This document shows positions 1 to 10,550 of a DNA stretch of 64,000 nucleotides, piece by piece. The notes beneath the pieces were generated by a model. It was given only the letters and a program-made list of their open reading frames with translations. It did not search any database and was not told the origin of the DNA. The translations under genes were made by a program, and so were the position numbers. The DNA comes from Enterococcus lacertideformus (GTDB lineage Bacteria > Bacillota > Bacilli > Lactobacillales > Enterococcaceae). The stretch is taken from NCBI GenBank assembly GCA_015680865.1, contig JADAKE010000016.1, positions 248,001-312,000 of the forward strand, written 5' to 3'. Numbering within the stretch: the first letter of the stretch is position 1; the number at the start of each line of letters is the position of its first letter.

Positions 1-281
1 CGATCAAGTTTTTTCCGTTGCTCAGGAGAATGGAACACGATCTTTGCTAATGTCACACGGTCAAGTGTCCCATCTTTTTGTAGTATTTCCTCACCAACCC
101 CCTGCACTAAAGCTAACAGACCTTTCGTCCCCGGTTCAACGACTTCTCGAGCAATGCTGTCTCCATCAATAACTGGCACCTCGTGCTGACGAAACACTGC
201 AGCTGTAGTACTTTTACCCGTAGCAATGCCACCAGTCAACCCTAGTACATAACCTATTTTTTGATTCTTAGCCTTTGACAA
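1..281 (-). CDS. coaE: Dephospho-CoA kinase, N-terminal part (cut by window edge)
   Basis: Encodes the last enzyme of coenzyme A synthesis, which phosphorylates the 3'-OH of dephospho-CoA with ATP. Only the N-terminal part is inside the window. The visible translation has the P-loop GLTGGIATGKST, then VIDGDSIAREVV (the family's acidic D-x-D region) and a helix ending HSPEQRKKLD. The reading frame overlaps the 3' end of mutM, the usual mutM-coaE arrangement in enterococci. No ATG lies between the P-loop and the overlap. The best in-frame start is a TTG at 279-281, giving a protein beginning MSKAKNQKIGYVLG. Its ribosome-binding site is not convincing, so the exact start is uncertain while the identity is secure. 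Confidence 0.85.
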   Translation of the reverse strand, partial: MSKAKNQKIGYVLGLTGGIATGKSTTAAVFRQHEVPVIDGDSIAREVVEPGTKGLLALVQGVGEEILQKDGTLDRVTLAKIVFHSPEQRKKLD

Positions 282-1090
282 TTTGGACAATAATGAGTCC
301 CCCTTTGTGCTACTTTGGTTTTGATGATTGGTGTGTGGCAACGAACACAAGGTTTTCCTGTTTGACCATAGACATGCAAAGCTATCTGAAAATTCCCTGA
401 CTCTCCTAACGCATTCAAATAGCTTCTGATTGTCGTCCCACCTGCTTCTATAGCACGTGATAAAACATCGATGATCGATTTTCTCAATAATTCGATTTCT
501 TTTGGTTTCAATGTATTTGCAGGTTGTTCAGGATGGATTTTTGCTTCCCATAACGCTTCATCTACGTAAATATTTCCTAGTCCAGTAACTAATTTTTGAT
601 CTAGCAAAAGCGGCTTGATCGCTTTATGAGATTTTTGTAAACCTGAAACAAATCCCTCAAGTAAAAATTGCTCAGGTAAAGGTTCTGGACCTAATTTCAA
701 AATTCCTTTATAAGAATTGCTCATTCCTTTTTCAACTAAGGTCATTCGACCAAATTTCCGCACATCATGATAACGAAGTTGGCTACCGTCTTCAAAGAAA
801 AAGATCACGTGAGTGTGTTTGCTGATCGGTTCATTTTTTTCAACAAATTGGTATTTGCCTTCCATTCTCAAGTGTGAGATGAGTTCATAATGACTGAGAT
901 TAAATATTAAAAATTTTCCTCTTCGATCAATTGAGAAAATTTCTTCTCCTACTAACGAAGCCTCAAAAATCGATGTTTCGGGCTGTTCAATGATTTTGGA
1001 CCATAAGACTTGAATTTTTTGGATTCTTTTCCCCGTCACTAATCGTGTTAATCCCTTCCGAACTGTTTCTACTTCTGGTAATTCTGGCAT
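254..1090 (-). CDS. mutM: Formamidopyrimidine-DNA glycosylase (Fpg)
   Basis: Base-excision repair glycosylase/AP lyase that removes 8-oxoguanine and formamidopyrimidines. The 278-residue protein starts MPELPEVETVRKG, where the proline after Met is the Schiff-base nucleophile and Glu3 is catalytic. The C-terminus carries the Fpg/Nei zinc finger, CVRCHTP followed by HYCPNC. Length is normal for the family and the frame is uninterrupted. It lies between polA (55 bp upstream on the same strand) and coaE, which it overlaps, forming a polA-mutM-coaE repair/CoA cluster common in lactic acid bacteria. Confidence 0.95.
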   Translation of the reverse strand: MPELPEVETVRKGLTRLVTGKRIQKIQVLWSKIIEQPETSIFEASLVGEEIFSIDRRGKFLIFNLSHYELISHLRMEGKYQFVEKNEPISKHTHVIFFFEDGSQLRYHDVRKFGRMTLVEKGMSNSYKGILKLGPEPLPEQFLLEGFVSGLQKSHKAIKPLLLDQKLVTGLGNIYVDEALWEAKIHPEQPANTLKPKEIELLRKSIIDVLSRAIEAGGTTIRSYLNALGESGNFQIALHVYGQTGKPCVRCHTPIIKTKVAQRGTHYCPNCQRLRIKK

Positions 1091-1145
1091 CTTTTCACCT
1101 TCGTTTTATTTACTTATGTTCTATATAATTGCTTTTACTTTTTTA

Positions 1146-3791
1146 TTATTTTGCTTCATACCATGTCTTTCCCCAACTGCTATCTGTAATTAAAGGTACA
1201 TGTAGTGAGACAGCATTTTCCATTACTTCTCGAACAAGTTTATCCAAGGTCATTAGTTCTTTTTCTGGTACTTCAAAAACGAGTTCATCATGGACTTGTA
1301 AAAGCATAGTTGCTTCAAGTTTATCTTCTTTTAGCCGTTTATCTAATTCAATCATTGCAATTTTTAAAATATCTGCTGCACTTCCCTGGATCGGCGTATT
1401 GATGGCCGTTCTTTCCGCAAAAGAACGGATATTATAGTTTCTAGAATTAATATCCGGCAAGTAACGTCGGCGGTGATACAGCGTTTCGACAAAGCCTTGG
1501 TCTTTTGCTTGACGAACGATTTTCTCCATATATTCTTTTACGCCAGGGTATTTTTCAAAATACGTATCAATGTATTGCTGGGCGGCTTTCCTTGTAATCC
1601 CTAGGTTTTGTGACAACCCATAATCAGAAATGCCGTACACAATCCCAAAATTGACTGCTTTAGCTTGTCGACGCATGTTTGGTGTGACGTCTTCAGCTTT
1701 TTCAATACCAAAGACACGCATAGCTGTACTCGCGTGGATATCCTGTCCTTCTAAAAATGCTGCTTTTAAATGTTCATCATTGGAAATATGGGCGAGTACC
1801 CGTAGCTCGATTTGTGAATAGTCAGAAGAATAAATCAACCAATCTTTTTCTCTGGGAACAAATGCTTGACGAATTTTTCGACCTTCGTCTAAACGAATAG
1901 GAATATTTTGTAGGTTGGGATCAACTGAACTTAAACGTCCGGTTTGTGTCAAAGTTTGAATGTATCTTGTATGGACCTTTCCATCAGCTTGGATAACTTT
2001 TAGCAAACCTTCCACATATGTGGATTGGATCTTAGCAATTTGACGATAAGTTAAGATGTCATTAACAATCGGCGCTTGTTCTCTTAGTTGCTCTAAAACA
2101 TCAACTGCTGTTGAATAGCCCGTCTTCGTTTTTTTGATTACCGGTAGCCCCATTTTTTCAAATAAAATCACACCTAACTGTTTTGGTGAATTTAAATTAA
2201 ACTCTTCCCCAGCCTCTTGGTAAATAGTTTGTTCAATCTCTTTTAACCGCTCAGAAAATTCGATTTTCATCTCTTGCAAACGAGAAACATCAACTTTGAT
2301 GCCATTGATTTCCATCTCAGCTAATATAATGGAAAGTGGTAATTCCATTTTACGGAAGAGTTCCACTTGATTTTTTTCTTCTAATTCTTTTCTTAATTTA
2401 GGAGTTAAGACATTGATAGCTGAGACTTTTCGTGCAAGATGCGCAAAGAATACTTCTTCATCTTCAGGTAACCCTTTTTTCGCGCCTTTACCATAAATTG
2501 TATCATCAGATTGTACCTCACGGTATCCATAATGGGCCGCAATACCTTCGATATCAGTACTTTTTTCATTCGTATCTAGCAAATAAGCACCTAGTAAAAC
2601 GTCAAAATCAATTCCTTTGGTTTTTGTAGTATAACGATTTAAAGCGATATAGGTTCGTTTTGCATCATAAACTTTTTTCAAGCGTGTTGGATCTGTTAAC
2701 CAAGAATGAAAAGCGGCATTTTCAAAAATCGCTAGATCATTTGTCACATAGATTTTTTTATTTGTTCCCCAAGCAATACCAACGATATCTTCACTGTGGT
2801 AATTGTCACCCATCATTTCCACATATAAAGCCATATCCGTAGTAAACATGTAATCTTGAAATTCATGAACGACTTCAAATAAGATATCTTCCATTTCTAC
2901 TTCTTCTTCTACAATTTCTAACTTCGAAAGAAATTGTTTAAATTCCATTTCTTTATAGAAAGGAATCAATTTTTCTAAATTTTTCCCCTCATATTTCAGA
3001 GAATCAATGGCAATCTCAACAGGCGCTTTTGTATTGATTGTTGCTAAGGTTTTAGACAAAAACGCTTGATCTTTATCGTTGATTAGATTTTCTTTCATCT
3101 TACTTTGCTTCATTTCATCAAGATGTTCGTAAATTCCTTCAACTGAACCATATTGTTTCAATAACTTGATCGCTGTTTTCTCACCAATTTTAGTTACACC
3201 TGGTATATTATCTGAAGCATCTCCTGCCAAACCTTTCATATCAATGATTTGATTTGGCGTTAACCCATCATATTTTTCAGCCACATGTTCAGGCGTATAA
3301 CTTTCAATATCACTTACACCTTTTACTGTAATATTAACTTTGATTTCTTTACTTGCTAGTTGAGTCAGATCACGATCGCCAGATAAAACAACTACATCAA
3401 ATTCTTCTTTATTGACTTTTTCGGCTAATGTCCCAATAATGTCATCCGCTTCATAATTAGGTAATTCATAATATTGAACACCTAAACCTGTCAGTAATTC
3501 GCGGATATAAGGCATCTGTTCTTTAAATTCTCCTGGTGTTTTTGAACGGCCACCTTTATAGTCCGCATACAGTTCCGTTCTAAAAGTCGTTTTTCCAGCG
3601 TCAAAAGCAACCAATACGTGAGTAGGATGTTCTTTTTGCATTACATTTTCAAACATGGTATTAAACGCATAAATAGCATTTGTGTGTAACCCATTTCTGT
3701 TTTTAAATCGTTCAAGTGAATTGTGTAGAGCAAAAAATACACGAAAAGCCACACTATTTCCATCCACAAGTAATAATTTATTTTTTGTCAT
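1146..3791 (-). CDS. polA: DNA polymerase I
   Basis: Family A polymerase for Okazaki-fragment processing and repair synthesis. The 881-residue protein has an N-terminal 5'-3' exonuclease/FEN domain (about 1-290, with VVLSGDRDLTQL), a middle 3'-5' exonuclease-like domain and a C-terminal polymerase domain. Polymerase motif A is visible as SSDYSQIELRVLAHIS, motif B as RRQAKAVNFGIVYGIS and motif C as LQVHDELVFEVP. In the middle domain I do not see the usual metal-binding DxE, as in many Gram-positive Pol I enzymes, so proofreading is probably absent. The 2.6-kb frame is fully open, which is notable beside the many broken genes nearby. A GGAG-type ribosome-binding site precedes the ATG. Confidence 0.97.
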   Translation of the reverse strand: MTKNKLLLVDGNSVAFRVFFALHNSLERFKNRNGLHTNAIYAFNTMFENVMQKEHPTHVLVAFDAGKTTFRTELYADYKGGRSKTPGEFKEQMPYIRELLTGLGVQYYELPNYEADDIIGTLAEKVNKEEFDVVVLSGDRDLTQLASKEIKVNITVKGVSDIESYTPEHVAEKYDGLTPNQIIDMKGLAGDASDNIPGVTKIGEKTAIKLLKQYGSVEGIYEHLDEMKQSKMKENLINDKDQAFLSKTLATINTKAPVEIAIDSLKYEGKNLEKLIPFYKEMEFKQFLSKLEIVEEEVEMEDILFEVVHEFQDYMFTTDMALYVEMMGDNYHSEDIVGIAWGTNKKIYVTNDLAIFENAAFHSWLTDPTRLKKVYDAKRTYIALNRYTTKTKGIDFDVLLGAYLLDTNEKSTDIEGIAAHYGYREVQSDDTIYGKGAKKGLPEDEEVFFAHLARKVSAINVLTPKLRKELEEKNQVELFRKMELPLSIILAEMEINGIKVDVSRLQEMKIEFSERLKEIEQTIYQEAGEEFNLNSPKQLGVILFEKMGLPVIKKTKTGYSTAVDVLEQLREQAPIVNDILTYRQIAKIQSTYVEGLLKVIQADGKVHTRYIQTLTQTGRLSSVDPNLQNIPIRLDEGRKIRQAFVPREKDWLIYSSDYSQIELRVLAHISNDEHLKAAFLEGQDIHASTAMRVFGIEKAEDVTPNMRRQAKAVNFGIVYGISDYGLSQNLGITRKAAQQYIDTYFEKYPGVKEYMEKIVRQAKDQGFVETLYHRRRYLPDINSRNYNIRSFAERTAINTPIQGSAADILKIAMIELDKRLKEDKLEATMLLQVHDELVFEVPEKELMTLDKLVREVMENAVSLHVPLITDSSWGKTWYEAK

Positions 3792-3911
3792 TTGCTCAAC
3801 TCCTTACTGTAAAGTTCTTATTCATTCTAACAAAGAATACTTGGGAAAGCGAAAAGAAAAACATTAGAAATGAGATTAGATGAACAAAAAAGATAACAAA
3901 AGCAACAAAAA

Positions 3912-4001
3912 GCCAGCAAATAAGCCGAAGTATCCAGAAAATAGAAAAAGCTATTTTCAGATTCTTCGACTTATTTCTTGGAGATGTGCACTTTCACAAA
4001 C
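3912..4001 (-). repeat. Dispersed hairpin repeat, copy A
   Basis: Read on the minus strand it begins GTTTGTGAAAGTGCACA and folds into a long hairpin. The outer arms pair AAATAAG and CGAAG blocks, and the core is AAAATAGCTTTTTCTATTTT. The flank, the AATAAG/CTTATT outer stem and the core match the repeat units at 10.7-11.2, 34.2, 42.4 and 59.3 kb. It sits between the stop of the BI-1 gene (4051) and the start of polA (3791), so it may also act as a terminator or processing site. Confidence 0.65.
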
Positions 4002-4050
4002 TCATTAAAAGATTCACTATTTGTCTATCAATTCGCTTTAAAACGAACCA

Positions 4051-4734
4051 TTAATTATTTCTACCAAAAATTCTTAAGAACGCTAAGAATAAGTTAATAA
4101 AATCAAGATACAGTTGGAGAGCCAAAAAAACAGCGATTCCGCTATGAGCTGTACCGTTAGATTGCATGTAGATCGCCCGAATTTTTTGGTTATCATAAGC
4201 GGTGATCCCGGCAAAAATCACTACAAGAAGAAGTGAAATAAACAATTCTACTGCACTACTTCTTAAAATAAAGACATTTAAGACCATAGCAATAATCACA
4301 CCGAGCAACGCAGCCATCCCAGCTCGACCAACGCCACTCAAATCTTTTTTCGTTACTAAACCAACTACTGACATTCCTAAAAACATCCCAGTAGCTGTGA
4401 CAAATGCTTTTGTAATACTACCAATATCATAATAAGATAGCGTAACAGCCAATGTCAAGCCATTCAATAATGAGTAAGCAATAAAACCACCGATGGCTAA
4501 ACTAGGATTTTTCTGCGCTTTCACGCCAAGAACCATTACTAAAATCAACTCAATAATCCACAAGCCCATAAATCCTAATGGAAAATTATTGATGAACGAA
4601 GCGACTTGATAAGGAAAGACTTGGAGTGTCAAATAAGAAACGATTGCGCTTAATGCAAGTCCTCCTCCTAAAAAACCATAAACCTTTGCGTAAAATTGAT
4701 TGAGTCCTGTTGTAACTGTTCCTTGGTTATTCAT
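4051..4734 (-). CDS. Bax inhibitor-1 family membrane protein
   Basis: The 227-residue protein has about seven hydrophobic segments and the BI-1/YccA/YetJ pattern: a short N-terminal tail, repeated glycine-rich helices, GITAYDNQKIRAIY near residue 180 and a C-terminal ALQLYLDFINLFLAFLRIFG. Family members such as B. subtilis YetJ are pH-sensitive calcium leak channels; transport by this protein is inference from the family. The ATG overlaps the end of the MaoC gene by 8 bp, so the two are translationally coupled. A repeat hairpin follows the stop. Confidence 0.88.
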   Translation of the reverse strand: MNNQGTVTTGLNQFYAKVYGFLGGGLALSAIVSYLTLQVFPYQVASFINNFPLGFMGLWIIELILVMVLGVKAQKNPSLAIGGFIAYSLLNGLTLAVTLSYYDIGSITKAFVTATGMFLGMSVVGLVTKKDLSGVGRAGMAALLGVIIAMVLNVFILRSSAVELFISLLLVVIFAGITAYDNQKIRAIYMQSNGTAHSGIAVFLALQLYLDFINLFLAFLRIFGRNN

Positions 4735-5212
4735 CTATTTCACCTTCACTTTCAAGTGCAATCTCTAATTCTTGTTCTGCTGGTGGCTGAACCATGACTA
4801 CCGCATCCAATACACGGTTTTCATTACTATTTGTTGCTTCAACAGAGATTGTCACTACATTTTTCATTTTGTCTACTTTGATGACCTCAAACTGAAAAGT
4901 CAATGTTTCGCAATGGAAAACTGGCTCAATAAAATTCACAGAAAAATTGACGACATGAGAACCAGGACCAGGCAAGTGTTTGGAGATTGCACTTGTGATG
5001 ATCCCCATTAGCATGACCGATGGAACAATGGGCTGATGATATTCCGTATTTTTTGCAAAATCATGTTGGATGTATAAAGGATTTGCATCATTTGTGATCC
5101 CTAAATATAAGAGTAACTGATTGTCTTCACTCGATTCAGTTAAAGACAACGAGTCTCCTTCCTCCAGTTCATTGATTGTTTTTCCTAGTTTACGTGGTTT
5201 ACCTATGTTCAA
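4727..5212 (-). CDS. MaoC-like hot-dog fold protein
   Basis: The 161-residue protein fits the MaoC/R-hydratase hot-dog fold: an N-terminal strand region, then DANPLYIQHDFAKNTEYHQPIVPSVMLMGIITSAIS, resembling the hydratase D-x(4)-H-x(3)-A and P-x(2)-GM region, and a C-terminal sheet region. It probably acts on acyl thioesters, but the substrate cannot be read from sequence. Translation appears to start at TTG (5212), with GGAGGG eight bases upstream and no better ATG. The acidic tail (ESEGEIDE) overlaps the BI-1 start, indicating a two-gene operon. Confidence 0.75.
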   Translation of the reverse strand: MNIGKPRKLGKTINELEEGDSLSLTESSEDNQLLLYLGITNDANPLYIQHDFAKNTEYHQPIVPSVMLMGIITSAISKHLPGPGSHVVNFSVNFIEPVFHCETLTFQFEVIKVDKMKNVVTISVEATNSNENRVLDAVVMVQPPAEQELEIALESEGEIDE

Positions 5213-5387
5213 ATTAGTAACCCTCCAGTTTATATATTAATCACTATTTATTGTACCAAAACACTCTAAAAAGGCAAGTTCCACTAACTGATAACAGAAA
5301 AATTTTAAGAATAAAAAAATTTTAGCAAACTTTCTTCAGTTATTTTTCTTTTTTTTTATAGATTTATATTTTCCTGTTGCAAAATTT

Positions 5388-5445
5388 TTTGACAGATAAA
5401 AAACGATCACTATCTGTCAAATTTTACTTTAACAAAATAGCGATC
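5388..5445 (-). terminator. Terminator of murC with two overlapping hairpins
   Basis: On the minus strand GATCGCTAT pairs with ATAGTGATC and is followed directly by GTTTTTT, a usable intrinsic terminator. The 3' part can instead pair TTTGACAGAT with ATCTGTCAAA across the T-run. The two structures are mutually exclusive. Confidence 0.6.
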
Positions 5446-5489
5446 ACCTGATTGAATTTGTATCAAAAAGTCACTTGTAACGACAAGTT

Positions 5490-6824
5490 TTACAATACAT
5501 TTTTCGTGGTGTTACTTAACAGTTTTTCATAAGCTTGTTCGAATTTTTGAACATCTCCTGCGCCCATAAAAATAATAACTGCATCATGGAAATCAAGTAG
5601 AGGTGAAACATTTTCTTCTTTGATAACTTGGCCACCTTTTTTGACTTTGTTTCCAAGATCCTCAATTTTTACATCACCTTGTTTTTCTCGAGCAGAACCA
5701 AAAATATCACATAGGTAAACATTATCTGCTAGATCAAGTGCTTCAGCAAATTCATCCATCAAAGCAATGGTACGCGTAAATGTATGCGGTTGGAAAACAG
5801 CAATGATTTCTTTGTCAGGGTATTTTTGACGTGCACCATCAATTGTTGCTTTGATTTCTGCTGGATGGTGAGCATAATCATCCACCGCAGTCATATCAGC
5901 GACGATTTTTTCGCTAAAACGACGTTTAACACCTGGGAAAGTTAACAATTCTTTTGCGACTTCCTCAATATTTAAGTGTTCAAAATAAGCTACCGCAATG
6001 ACACCGAGTGCATTTAAAATATTGTGTTTACCAAAAGCTGGGACGACAAAATGCCCCACAAATTGTTCTTTATGGTACACATCGAAGGCAGAACCTGTTG
6101 TTGTTCGTTCGATATTACGTGCTTGGATATCGTCTTCTTCAGATAGTCCATAGTAATAAACTGGTACGTCTGCTTGCAATTTTCTTAAATAAGCATCATC
6201 ACCATAGGCAAAGATCGCTTTTTTAACTTGGTTAGCCATTGATTGAAAGGCAGTGAACACATCATCAATACTTGTATAGTAGTCTGGATGATCAAAATCA
6301 ATATTTGTCATAATGACGTAGTCAGGTGAATAGGCCAAGAAATGTCGGCGGTATTCACAAGCTTCAAAGGCAAAAAATTCTGCTTGTGGGTCTCCATGTC
6401 CAGTTCCATCACCGATTAAATAACTTGTTGGACGGATTCCTGTTAACATATGTGAAAGTAATCCCGTCGTACTTGTTTTCCCATGAGAACCAGTGACAGC
6501 AATACTTGTATAATTTTGGATAAAATCGCCGATAAAATCATGATAACGCACAACTTCTAGTCCTAGTTCTTTTGCTCTTTGGATTTCTTCATGCGTATCT
6601 GGAAAAGCATTCCCAGCAATCACCGTCATCCCTGCCTGTACATTATCTGCATGAAAAGGCAAAATTTTTATATTGGCTTTTTCTAAATCTCTTTGCGTAA
6701 AGAAATACTTTTCAATGTCTGATCCTTGTACATTCAATCCTTGCTCATGTAAAACAAGTGCCAAGGAGCTCATTCCTGATCCTTTAATACCAACAAAATG
6801 GTACAATTTATTTTGATTTTCCAT
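5490..6824 (-). CDS. murC: UDP-N-acetylmuramate--L-alanine ligase
   Basis: Adds L-Ala to UDP-MurNAc, the first step of the peptidoglycan stem peptide, in the cytoplasm. The 444-residue protein has the N-terminal dinucleotide-type fold ([19 protein letters not shown]), the ATP-binding loop [15 protein letters not shown] near residue 110, the central DFDHPDYY region and the C-terminal ligase domain with [14 protein letters not shown]. Length is typical and the frame intact. GAAGAGGA precedes the ATG. A terminator-like structure follows the stop, so it seems to be transcribed alone. Confidence 0.96.
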   Translation of the reverse strand: MENQNKLYHFVGIKGSGMSSLALVLHEQGLNVQGSDIEKYFFTQRDLEKANIKILPFHADNVQAGMTVIAGNAFPDTHEEIQRAKELGLEVVRYHDFIGDFIQNYTSIAVTGSHGKTSTTGLLSHMLTGIRPTSYLIGDGTGHGDPQAEFFAFEACEYRRHFLAYSPDYVIMTNIDFDHPDYYTSIDDVFTAFQSMANQVKKAIFAYGDDAYLRKLQADVPVYYYGLSEEDDIQARNIERTTTGSAFDVYHKEQFVGHFVVPAFGKHNILNALGVIAVAYFEHLNIEEVAKELLTFPGVKRRFSEKIVADMTAVDDYAHHPAEIKATIDGARQKYPDKEIIAVFQPHTFTRTIALMDEFAEALDLADNVYLCDIFGSAREKQGDVKIEDLGNKVKKGGQVIKEENVSPLLDFHDAVIIFMGAGDVQKFEQAYEKLLSNTTKNVL

Positions 6825-7016
6825 TTGAATCCTCTTCTCTTAATATCATCCATTTTTTATTTACTATTACAACATGTTCCTCATTATCATATAAACCTTG
6901 AAAAATTTCAACCAAATATATTTGACGAAGTCAGCCAAACAGAATTGTTATATCAATGGACAGAAAATTGCAAGAATCTCTTCCCTATCACTTTCACTTC
7001 GTTTCTTGCATTTCGT

Positions 7017-7768
7017 TTATGATCGTAAAAAATTTCCTTTGATCACTGAATTGATTCGTTGATAAGCTGACCAGACATTTAAAGGAATATCGACAGGATT
7101 CATATAGTTTTTCCCATTTGGTCCATAGCCATTTTCATCATCTTTTAAACGGACCATTTCGCCTAAAACCAATGCATAAAAATACTCTTTTGGCCATTGG
7201 TTATTTAATTCTGGTTGAGAAAATCGTAATGTTTCTTCCAATGCAACAATTTCAGGAATTATTGGAACATGGTTGACTAATTCCACACTTTCTTCTTGCC
7301 ACACCTTTTCAAAAGTTGCTCTTGTTCGTCGTTGTAGAGTGGGATCATTCATTAAGAATAGACATTCTGGTAATTTTCCTTTCGACCGAAGGATGTCTAA
7401 AGCAAAACGTGCATTTTCTCCCGAATTAGTCGACTTTGTTTCTAAGAGAAACTTATCTGTTGGAATCTGGTATTTATCAAACAAGTAATAGTAGTACATT
7501 TCGCTTTCACTTAATCCTTCATCAAAAAAAATACCTTGCTTTGCAAAATTTTCTCGAAGTACCTTTGTCGCATGACCGATTCCACCTACTAGAAAAATTT
7601 GTTCAACTTTTCCGTTCAAGTAAAGTTCAGCCGCTTTATCTGCTAAAATCGGCAAGCAGTTCCCCGCTAAAACTACCAAGGGAGCTTTTTCTTTTTCTTT
7701 CGCATCAGCATCAGCTAAAAAGGAGAGCGAGAAGTTCCAATCTTCTAGTTGATCCTTTTTTTTATCAT
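7017..7768 (-). pseudogene. YdcF/DUF218 (ElyC-like) gene, frameshifted near its start
   Basis: The body encodes a DUF218/YdcF domain: VVLAGNCLPILADKAAELYLNG, VEQIFLVGGIGH, then TKSTNSGENARFALDIL and a C-terminal MVRLKDDENGYGPNG region. The natural start is the ATG at 7766-7768, with GGAGAGG six bases upstream. It runs M-I-K-K-R-I-N into a stop because an A tract near 7753-7760 has eight bases. With nine A the frame reads MIKKKDQLEDWNFSLSFLAD and continues into the body. A TTG at 7679 could still start a shorter product of about 220 residues. Either a real indel, tract-length variation or a base-calling error explains this. Confidence 0.75.
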
Positions 7769-7892
7769 CGTAATCCTCTCCTTCTTTGTATTTTTACGAT
7801 TTATTCTCTATAAATTGCTTCTTTCCAGACTCCCTTTTAACCCTGTTTTTCCAGTTCTCTTGCTCCTATTCGTTGCTTTCTTTCTGCCCATT

Positions 7893-8366
7893 CTATGTTT
7901 TTTTGATATTTTCTTTAATGCTTTCTTTCCAGACCAGTTTTCCTCGACATTTTCCACATACGTAACGTTTTGTATCAACTTTTCGTTTACGATAGATGTT
8001 AGATGACCAACTTTGACATTGATACCATTCGATTTTCCTTGGTGATTGAGAAGAAAGCGTCGGCGCATAACGAAGGCCCCCAGTCTTTTTCAATAGTGCT
8101 TTGAAATCAGCATCTTGGTGTCGATAGCCTCTATTTGCTAAATGTAAATGATAATGACATAGTTCATGTTTAATAATCGCTTTTTTTGTTTCATCATCTA
8201 CCTCATGAAACATCTTAAGATTAAAATCTAAATGATGATCATTTAAATGGTAACGTCCACCTGTGGATCGCAATCGAGTATTGAATATGGCTTGATGTTT
8301 GAACGGCAATGAAAAGCTCTCTAATGAAACTTTTTCCACCAGTCTCTGTAATTCTTCTTGTGTCAC
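7893..8366 (-). CDS. SprT-like zinc metallopeptidase-domain protein
   Basis: The 157-residue protein carries the SprT signature: AIIKHELCHYHLHLA (HExxH metal site) at about 64-78, and a C-terminal zinc ribbon with CQSW and YVCGKCRGKLVW. The family is related to DNA-protein-crosslink proteases, but the bacterial role is not settled. It begins with GTG three bases after the tex stop, a conserved tex-sprT arrangement in lactic acid bacteria. It is intact although tex itself is broken. Confidence 0.85.
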   Translation of the reverse strand: MTQEELQRLVEKVSLESFSLPFKHQAIFNTRLRSTGGRYHLNDHHLDFNLKMFHEVDDETKKAIIKHELCHYHLHLANRGYRHQDADFKALLKKTGGLRYAPTLSSQSPRKIEWYQCQSWSSNIYRKRKVDTKRYVCGKCRGKLVWKESIKENIKKT

Positions 8367-8369
8367 TCT

Positions 8370-10550
8370 TTAAGCCTCATAAGGAGAAAGCATCGTCAAA
8401 CTGATTCTTCCTTTATTTATATCAACTTCTTCGACCCACACCGTGACAACATCACCTACGGAAACAACATCGGTCGGATGTTTGACAAATTTTTGGCTTA
8501 ATTTAGAAATATGGACTAATCCGTCTTGTTTTACACCAATATCTACAAAAGCACCAAAGTCAATGACATTACGAACCGTACCTTTTAGCTCCATGCCTTT
8601 TTTTAAATCTTCCATACTTAAGACATACGAACGTAAAATTGGCGCCGGCATCTCGTCACGCATATCTCTACAGGTCTAGTTAAACCTGCTAGAATGTCTG
8701 TTAATGTTTCTTCTCCTACAGCAAAATTTTTGGCTAAGTCAATTGATGATAAATGAGTGAGCGTTTCAACAGCCTCTTTTTTTCCTAATTCATTTTCCGA
8801 TAAGCCATTAGATTTTAAAATCTCTTTAGCAACAGGATAACTTTCAGGATGGATGCCTGTATTGTCCAAGATATTCTTACCTTCTGGTACACGTAAAAAG
8901 CCAATGGCTTGTTCATATGCTTTTGGTCCTAAGCGTGGTACTTTCTTCAATTCCCCACGTGCATCAAAGGCACCTTTTTCTTCTCGATACGTCACAATAT
9001 TTTGTGCGATCGTTTTATTTAGTCCGGAAATATGTTGCAATAGTTGAGGGCTTGCAGTATTCACATCAACACCCACTTGGTTGACAACTGTTTCCACCAC
9101 GAAATCCAATTGTTCTGCTAAGCGCTTTTGAGACACATCATGTTGATATTGTCCTACACCCACAGCTTTCGGGTCAATCTTTACTAATTCTGCTAATGGA
9201 TCTTGCAATCTTCGTGCAATAGAAACTGCACTTCTTTCTTCTACTTGTAAATTTGGAAATTCTGTTCGTGCAATATCGCTTGCTGAATAAACAGATGCAC
9301 CTGCCTCGTTGACAATGGCATAATAAGCTTTGTGTCCCACTGACTTCAATTGTTCAGCGACAAATAGTTCAGATTCACGACTTGCTGTTCCATTGCCAAT
9401 TGCTATCATATCTACTTGATACTGATTGACCAATTTAACAAATGCAACTCCTGCTGCTTCACGTTTAGCTTGAGGTGCTGGCTTATGTGGGTAAATGACT
9501 TCAATCGCCAATACCTTGCCTGTTTCATCAACTACTGCTAACTTGAACCCCGTACGATACGCTGGGTCAAATCCTAAAACGACTTTTCCTTTCAAAGGTG
9601 GTTGTAGTAAGAGGTTACGTAAGTTTTCGCCAAAGATTGCGATAGCTTGTTCATCGGCTTTTTCAGTCAATTCATTGCGTACTTCACGTTCAATGGCAGG
9701 TTGTATAAATCGTTTATAACTATCTTGATAGGCAGATCTGACTAATGTCGCAGACGGGGAGCTTATCTTGAGAATCAACTGGCGTTCCAAATAAGAAAAG
9801 ATAGCTTCTTCTTCAACTTGGAGCGAAACTTTTAATACTCCTTCTTTTTCGCCGCGATTTGTCGCTAATATTCGATGAGAAACAATTTTGTGAATAGGTT
9901 CTGAATACTCATAGTACATTTCATAAACTGCTTTTTCATCTAATTCTTTCTTTTTTGCTGTACTAATGTATACTCCTTTGTTATAAGTATAAGAACGAAT
10001 CCAAGTTCTATATTGTGCGTTGTCGCTGATCTCTTCAGCAATGATTTCATGTGCTCCTTGTAAAGCTTCTTCAAATGGTACGGACTTCTTTTTCTTCATC
10101 AATATATTTCTTTGCTTCTTTATGAATATCCCCCTCGGTCAATTGGCGTAACCATTGAGCCAGAGGTTCTAAGCCCTTTTCTTTTGCAATAGTTGCTTTC
10201 GTTCGACGCTTTTGTTTATAAGGGCGATATAAATCTTCTACTTGTTGCATTTTTGTTGCTAAGGTAATGGCTTTTTCTAGTTCTGGAGTGAGCTTTTCTT
10301 GCTCATAAATCAAACGAATGACTTCTTTTTTCCTTTTCTCTAGATTCTCAAGGTAGGCGTAACGTTCTTCGATTTCTCGAATTTGCACTTCATCTAAGCT
10401 ACCAGTCATTTCTTTTCGATAGCGGGCAATAAAGGGTACAGTATTTCCTTCCTTCAATAAATTCAGCACTGTCACAAGTTGTCTTGAATGATACTCCGTT
10501 AATTCCTTTTGAACCAACTGTATAATCGTTTGATTTAAGTTCTCTGTCAT
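8370..10550 (-). pseudogene. tex: Tex RNA-binding protein gene with two frameshifts
   Basis: Tex is a large cytoplasmic nucleic-acid-binding protein with a helical N-terminus, a YqgF/RNase H-like core, helix-hairpin-helix repeats and a C-terminal S1 domain. All parts are present: RKEMTGSLDEVQIREIEERY, VVLGFDPAYRTGFKLAVVD, HHH around GLNKTIAQNIVTYREEKG, and S1 starting ELKGTVRNVIDFGAFVDIG. The frame breaks twice. An extra base in the AAA at 10073-10075 separates the first 160 codons, and one missing C at about 8671 (TRPGRDM becomes TRPVEIC) detaches the S1 domain. No single frame yields a complete protein. The ATG at 10548-10550 has a GGAG site. Two independent indels in short runs look more like decay than one sequencing slip. 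Confidence 0.85.
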
